The notes under the pieces are model-generated. The model saw nothing but the letters and a program-made list of their open reading frames with translations. It did no database searches and was not told where the DNA came from. The translations under genes and the position numbers were made by a program. A DNA stretch of 64,000 nt. It comes from Cryptomeria japonica. Lineage: Eukaryota > Streptophyta > Pinopsida > Cupressales > Cupressaceae. Shown piece after piece: positions 58,150 through 64,000 of this stretch. The stretch spans positions 558,397,136 through 558,461,135 of the forward strand of contig NC_081413.1 in the NCBI RefSeq assembly GCF_030272615.1. The letters are read 5' to 3'. Position 1 is the stretch's first letter. Each line of letters begins with the position of its first letter.

Positions 58150-61100
58150 TTGCTGGGGTCAGAGGAAAACCAAGGCGGCCACCTATGCCTGAGAAGTCCA
58201 AGATGAATCTTCAACTAGTCTATCCTTCCACTTTACAAGATACTCCTTATAGTGACTGCTTCGGTTACTACACCCAATTCTACTATCCAAAATATTTCCA
58301 ATCTGATCCGGTTCCTTCAGGGGAAACTGTTTCTCCAAGTCTGCAACATTGTCCTCATTGAATTCTGGTTCATGATACTAATGTAGATCTGTAATGTTAA
58401 ATACATGTGAGATAATCAGACTATCTGGTAACTCCACTTCATATGTATTTCCAGAACTGAACTTTCTCAAAATCTTGCAAGGTCCAAAATTCTTCATCTG
58501 TAACTTGTTATAAGTTCCAACTGGGAATCTTTCTTTTCTCAGATACAGTATCACTTCATCGCCAACTTCACATTCCTTATGTCTCCTCTTCTCATTTGCT
58601 TTCTCCTTATACTTTTTGTTTATGTCCTCCAAATGTTGCTTAACTTGGATATGCAAGTCCTTCATGTGATCTATAAATTCTTCTGCTTTTGCACTTCTTC
58701 AGTCTTCACTGCTAATATCTCTTAATTCTAATATACCTCTAGGGTGTGCTCTGGTAACAATCTCAAAATGTGTTCTTCTGGTACTCCTGTTTACTGAATT
58801 ATTGTAGGCAAATTTTTCTTGTGCAAGAATCAAATCCCAACTTCCGGTTTTATCTCCAACTAAGAATCTTAACAAATTTCCCAAGCTCTGGTTAACTACT
58901 TTTGTCTGTCCATCAGTCTATGCGTGAAAAGTAGAATTGAACTTCAAATCTGTCATCACCTTCTTCCAAAGTGTTCTCCAAAAATAACCAACAAACTTAG
59001 TATCTTTTTCTGAAACTATTCTCTTAGGTAATCGATGCAATCTCACCACTTCCTTGAAAGATAGGTTAGCTATATGCATTGCATCTGATGTCTTCTTACA
59101 AGGTATGAAATGAGCCATCTTCGAGAATCTATCCACTACTACAAATATGGAATCATTCCCTCTGTGTTTTAGGCAATCCAAGTATGAAATTCATCCTTAT
59201 GTCTTCCCAAGGTCTCTCTGGTACTATCAAAGGTTTATACAATCCCACATTCTGACTACTACCCTTTGCAATTTGACAAACTCTACAACTTTGCACATAT
59301 GTCCTAACATCCTTATGAATTTGGGGCCAAAAGTAATACTTACTCACCACTATTACGGTTTTATCAACACCGAAGTGTTTGACTAATTATCCACTATGTT
59401 TCTCCTTTATCAGATTCTCCCTCATAGAACTCCTAGGTATGCACAACTGAACTCCTCTGAATAACACACCATCCCGAATGAAGTAATCCAACCACTTTCT
59501 TCTATCTATCGTAACCGGTTCTCTACATGCTCTTAAAGGTTCTACAAAATCCAGGTTATCATTATACAAGGTCTTCAACTTCTCAAATCCTAATACTATC
59601 ACTCTGATTTCTGTCAACAAATTCCTTCTTCTACTCAATGCATCAACAACTTTGTTAGATTTTTCACTTCTATTCTTCAATACAAAGGTGTAACTTTGCA
59701 AAAATTCTACCCATATCATATATCTCTGATTCAACTTACTTTGACTATTCAAATACTGCAAATCTTGATGATTTGTATACAACACAAACTCCTTAGGCAA
59801 CAAGTAATGTATCCACTTCTTCAAGGCTTGAACTATGACATAAAATTCTTGATCATACACTGAATATCTCCTCCTGGCATCATTCAATTTCTCACTGAAA
59901 TAAGCTACTACTCTCCCTTTCTGACTCAAGACTGCTCCTATTGCTATTCCACTTACATCACAATCCACTTGAAATACTTTGTTGAAATTCAGTAAAGCTA
60001 ACACAGGTTGCTCAGTCACTTTCTGCTTCAACAATTCAAAACTTTTGTTTGCTCTGGTGGTCCACTTGAACTCCTTCCTATCTTTCCCTCATTGTCTCAG
60101 TCGTAGGGTTACAAACTGAACTGAAATTTTTGATGAACTTTCGGTAGAAACTAGCCAATCCATGAAATGATCTTACCTCTCTAATGCTTTCCAGTGTAGG
60201 CCATTCAACAATTTCTTTTACTTTCTCAGGGTCCATCTTCAAACCATCCTTAGATATCACAAATCCCAAATAGACTAATTCATCCTTCATGAAAGTACAC
60301 TTCTTAAGATTTATCATAATTCTCTCAACCTCCGTAAAACTTGTCTCAAATGCAACAAATGCCCCTTGTCTTACTGAAATTTAGAATGCCATCCAAATAT
60401 ACAATAACACACTTACCCAATAATTTATTCAATACCTCATTCATCAGCCTCATGAAAGTACTCAGTGCATTAGTTAACGCAAAGGACATCACCAACCATT
60501 CATATAGTCCTTCATTTGTCTTGAATGTTTTCTTCCACTCATCTCCTTCTCCGATCCTGATCTGATGATATCCACTCTTCAAGTCTATCTTTGTAAAGAA
60601 TTTGGCTCCACTCAAACAATTCATTATGTCATCCATCCTAGGCAAAGGAAACCGATATTTCACTGTGATCTTGTTTATTTCTCTGCAATCTATACACATC
60701 CTCCATTCTCCATTCTTCTTAGGTTCCAATAATTCTAGTACTGCACAAGGACTCGGACTTTCTCTAATCAAACCTTTCTTCAATAATTCTTGCACTTGTC
60801 TATTCAACTCTTCATTCTCTGCCAGTGCCATCCAGTGTGCATCTTTTGTAGGCAAACTAGCTCTAGGAACCAGGTCCATGCAGTGACTAATACTTCTCAC
60901 AGGTGATAATCCATCAGGCCCATTATCTTATATGATGTGTTCATACTCTGTCAGCAACTCTTTTATCTCTTCCGTTTGTTATTCTCCATGCTCCAGATTC
61001 CTAGTCTTTTTAGGAACTAAGGCAAAGCACATATTCTTGTGTCACATTTCATCCACCAAATACATTCTAGCATTTGTACAAACTTCACTCTTCAAAGGTT

Positions 61101-61445
61101 CCTCCAAGGGCAACAAGGTTTTCTTCATCCCATTGGCCACAATAGTGTATGTATTATTCCTCCCATCATGTATTGCCTACCTATGAAACTGTCAAGGTCT
61201 ACCCAACAAAATGTGACAAATATCCATAGGCATAATATCACATAAGACTTCATCATGATAATTCCCAATTTTTAATTTCATAAAACATTTCTCACTTACT
61301 AACAACTTATGATCATCTTGATTCCATGCTAACTGATAAGGCTTAGGGTGTTTCAGTCTTTCCAAATTCAAGTTATTCACCATCTCTTCTGAAACAAGAT
61401 TATCTGAACTACCACTATCAATAACAACTTTGCATCACTTACCGC
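58150..61445 (-). pseudogene. Minus-strand chromovirus pol, broken
   Basis: From right to left: protease at 61192-61440 (CHILLGRP end), reverse transcriptase at 60070-60900 ([30 protein letters not shown]; catalytic box VIVYLDGIL, where the second Asp is Gly), RNase H at 59387-60034 (FQVDCDVSGIAIGAVLSQ), integrase finger at 59250-59350 (CRVCQIAKG), core at 58918-59181 ([11 protein letters not shown], then a stop near TFHA), and chromodomain remnant at about 58140-58240 (YKEYLVKWKD, LVEDSSW). The integrase core reads MNFILGLP and VSEKDTKF, so two catalytic acids expected there are altered. Frameshifts and stops occur in most domains. It belongs to the same lineage as 9395-12663. Confidence 0.9.
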
Positions 61446-61599
61446 ATACCTTACATTTGGTCTTGAACAACCTATTCCTCTACAAGGGCTCTTCATCTTT
61501 CCTGGTATGACATAAAGCTCTCCTCATCATCAACAATTCTCCATCTTTCAGTTTATTAGCTGATTTAGTGGGGCTTTCTTCCACCACTGTTGTTCTTCC

Positions 61600-62755
61600 G
61601 GTATTCTCTATCTTCTTACATTTGAAAGAACAGTGTCCTTCTCCTCCACACTTATAGAAAGTTCCTCTAAAAACTCTCTTGTCTTGTCTTCTGTCATCTT
61701 TTCTAAAATTCTCATTCTGGTAGCCACACAGTTCTCTCCTCGGGTGGAAATTTTTATCATCTTTCTAGTATGAATTACCTTCCGTGCTTACTTCCTTGTC
61801 CTTGTTATGATCCGTACAGGTTCCTCTACCTCTGGTATATCCTCTTCCTCCTTGAAATCCCCTTTGAAAAACCTTCCACCTCTACCTCTCAACCTCTTCT
61901 TCTTATTTCTTTTGTTAAACTTCTCTTCTGCTTTTAGGGCATACTGGTAAGCTTCTTCAACACTGTGCAATTTGATCAAATTGAGTTCATCTTGTATAGA
62001 CATCCACAACCCATTCAAATATCTTGCAACTTGTTCAACCTCTTCATCAACATGTCTGGATCGGATATTCAACTTGTAAAATACTTCGGTGTACTCCATC
62101 ACACTAGATTCCTTCTGCCTCAAATTCTGCAACTTTTGGAACAGATTCACTTGGTAATCAGCTGGCATAAATTTTGATTTCAACTTAGAAATCATCCAAT
62201 CCCATGTTTTTATCTTCTCTTTACCTCTTCTCTATCTATCAACCTGCAAATTCTCCCACCAAAGAGATGCATGACCTTTCAACCGGGTATAGACATATTT
62301 CACCTTTCTTTCTTCTGCGGTGTTCTCAAAATAAAAAATATTTCTCCATCTTTGAGATCCAATCCATCAATTCATCTTAATCCAACTTTCCATCATATTC
62401 TGGTGGGGTAAAATGAGGTTTAGTAATATTCACCCTACTCAAAACCCTCAAAAACCTTTCTTCATTTGGATCAATCATTGGTGGGTTTACTTGTTTTGTC
62501 AGGGATTCTTCTCCTTCATCTTCACTCACATCTTCAATATGTCAGCCTCTTCTTTGGGCTGTCTCAATGACTTCCAACTGGGTTGTGATTCCTCACAACA
62601 TTTCTGTCACGGTAGGGTTTGCATTCCAACGTGCTCCACCATTCCTATTTCCTCTTCGCACCATCATCATGCTAGTCCTTTGCAACTACAAGTCAGATCC
62701 TCAGTCCACCACTCTACAACAAAATTTCTCAGGACAACACAATCTCCGGAATGAA
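61600..62755 (-). pseudogene. Minus-strand chromovirus gag, broken
   Basis: Read leftwards, the N-terminal part gives HFTPPEYDGKLD, then LMDWISKMEKYF and GHASLWWENLQ, with single stops. The capsid half (61788-62195) is open: MISKLKSKFMPADY, MEYTEVFYKLNIRS and EEAYQYALKAEEKFNKR. A basic stretch (KKKRLRGRGGRF) and a zinc knuckle remnant at 61605-61650 follow (FYKCGGEGHCSFKC, first Cys replaced). The arrangement is the same as at 8168-9200. Confidence 0.88.
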
Positions 62756-62777
62756 AGGTTGCTCTAATACCACTTGG

Positions 62778-63507
62778 TGTAGTCACGGGTTAGGAGGCAT
62801 CTCAAAGAGATCAATCCGAACCGGTTAGTAAGAGTAAACACAACAAAAACACAAGGATATGATGGAGGCAATGCAAAATTGAATGAATTGTTTCATGAAA
62901 AACTGATTATAGTTAACCGGTAACAACTGGGTTACAAAAACCAACCCATTAGCCTGCTAAAACATGCTTAATTACAAAATAGGTCACAACCGAGACCTCA
63001 AATCTTAGGATCTATCTTCTATGTCTATATCTTAACTGATCTCTACTTATATTACATTCTAATGCTCAGTTACAAGTGTTAAAAGAACAAGGTCGGCCTC
63101 CACCAAAGAGATTCCTCTGGAAAATCCAAAGGATGAAGTGTAGATCAAAGGGAAGGTCGGCCACATACCAAGGAACATCAGAATCAACATTTAGAGCTCC
63201 GCAAGCTACAGAAGGGATCCAATAGATCCTGGTAGGTTACAATGCAAATAGGTCCAGGCAACCAGTACTAGAAAAACTATCTTGGAAACTGGTAGCTATA
63301 ACTTGCTGGAAAATGATCCTAATGCTCCACGATTTGGGAATAAGGTAGATGATCAAGTATTCAAGCAAAAATCCAACTCCTCGAGATCCGATGAGCCAAT
63401 GCTAGAAAATGAAGATGAAATGCTAACTGTAAAATAGAAAGCGAAATAGAAAGGACATATTTTTGGTTGATGCAAGATTGTCATGAAGTGGGGATGCTCT
63501 TGTATCA
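62778..63507 (-). repeat. 5' LTR of minus-strand chromovirus
   Basis: In its own direction it starts TGATACAAGAGCATCCCC at 63507 and ends at 62778, followed by the primer site TGGTATTAGAGC (plus-strand 62762-62774), mutated in one base from the standard. It matches the left LTR with the copia insertion removed. Flanking pentamers of the whole element (TTTGG at left, AATTC at right) do not form a target duplication. Confidence 0.85.
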
Positions 63508-64000
63508 AATTCACACCATCTCTATCCAATAACACAATCTCCCAAACTCTATCCATCGTACAAATCAAAGATAATTCGTCATGATGCTAGTCCTTTCCAT
63601 GCTCTTGAAATTCAAGATCCAATACCACCATCTATTCCATTTCCAAGAAAAACCACTTCAGAGAGATTCATTCAAAATCTTTTCTCATCAAGCCAAAGTG
63701 TTGAAATCTTCCAAAAATCTCCCATGCATATCCAAACTCCTTCCTCGTGTCACCTGACCTGACAGGCCTTGGGCCCCCCGCCGCTGTCCTCCGGCCCCCC
63801 CTGCCGGCTTGTACATTCCGGCCCCTATCGGCTCTTGCTCCCACGGGCCTCCCTGTGGCCCCACCGCTGTAGCTCTGGCCAGCCATGACCCACACCGCCG
63901 CTGCTGCACCCCCAACTACCACAGCTCCTCGGATCCTACCGCCCACCGGAAACCCTTTGCCCGGCTGCTGGTGCTCTCCCTGCCACCGCCAAAAACCGCC
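63508..64000. other. Flank becoming GC-rich, no gene supported
   Basis: To about 63740 the DNA is of ordinary composition and may be more of the older gypsy element. From about 63740 to the window edge GC content rises sharply, with runs such as GGGCCCCCCGCCGC. A minus-strand open frame (63668-63946) is Gly/Ala/Arg-rich, as expected of any open frame in such DNA. It could be a GC-rich part of a retroelement leader or the start of another element beyond the window. Confidence 0.4.

Noticed and set aside
63668..63946. Gly/Ala/Arg-rich open frames at the right end
   Set aside because: Open frames arise easily in such GC-rich DNA; two overlapping frames are open at once and no domain is seen.

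Overview
The window is plant nuclear DNA. The one clearly intact conserved gene is a plastid-type class I fructose-1,6-bisphosphate aldolase with six exons, GT-AG introns and an N-terminal transit peptide (20037-23573, + strand). Nearly everything else is retrotransposon sequence in various stages of decay: Ty1/copia, Ty3/gypsy chromoviruses, L1-type LINEs, a SINE candidate and LTR remnants. The nested, old repeats and very low gene density suggest a large-genome seed plant, and I would guess a gymnosperm. That guess is inference; nothing here fixes the species.

Layout. 1-2845: minus-strand copia element of SIRE/Maximus character, cut by the left window edge, with 5' LTR, primer binding site and gag/protease. 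2846-4290: 3' end of a plus-strand copia element with three polypurine tracts and its LTR. 4291-6713 and 14175-14793: minus-strand LTR or leader remnants that share terminal motifs. 7286-14174: a chromovirus arranged LTR-internal-LTR-partial internal. 15195-17560: minus-strand LINE fragment. 17882-18145: SINE candidate. 18146-19979: flank and presumed promoter of the aldolase gene. 20037-23573: aldolase. 23574-27530: intergenic sequence with three sets of tandem duplications. 27560-32340: plus-strand LINE with both ORFs, all broken. 33269-34003: pseudogene of an unrecognised protein family. 34343-39145: complete copia element with a perfect 5-bp target duplication. 39146-43387: AT-rich, with one LINE 3' end. 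43388-44008: intact ORF of the same unrecognised family as 33269-34003. 44437-45060: large compound microsatellite. 45061-50250: LTR-like DNA, an unusual 22-bp phased repeat array and a solo copia LTR. 51340-53574: minus-strand PPR pseudogene. 54646-56521: minus-strand ORF with three internal protein repeats, next to a Tat/Ogre-like primer binding site. 56837-63507: minus-strand chromovirus with a solo copia LTR inserted in its 3' LTR. 63508-64000: flank that becomes strongly GC-rich.

How parts relate. The aldolase acts in the plastid Calvin cycle and glycolysis and has no functional partner in the window. The retroelements do not cooperate; they record successive insertions. The clearest case is at 56.6-63.5 kb, where a copia LTR sits inside a chromovirus that itself appears to sit in the LTR or leader of an older gypsy element. 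The items most worth following up are the two-copy unrecognised protein family, the three-repeat ORF and the 22-bp phased CAATTG array.
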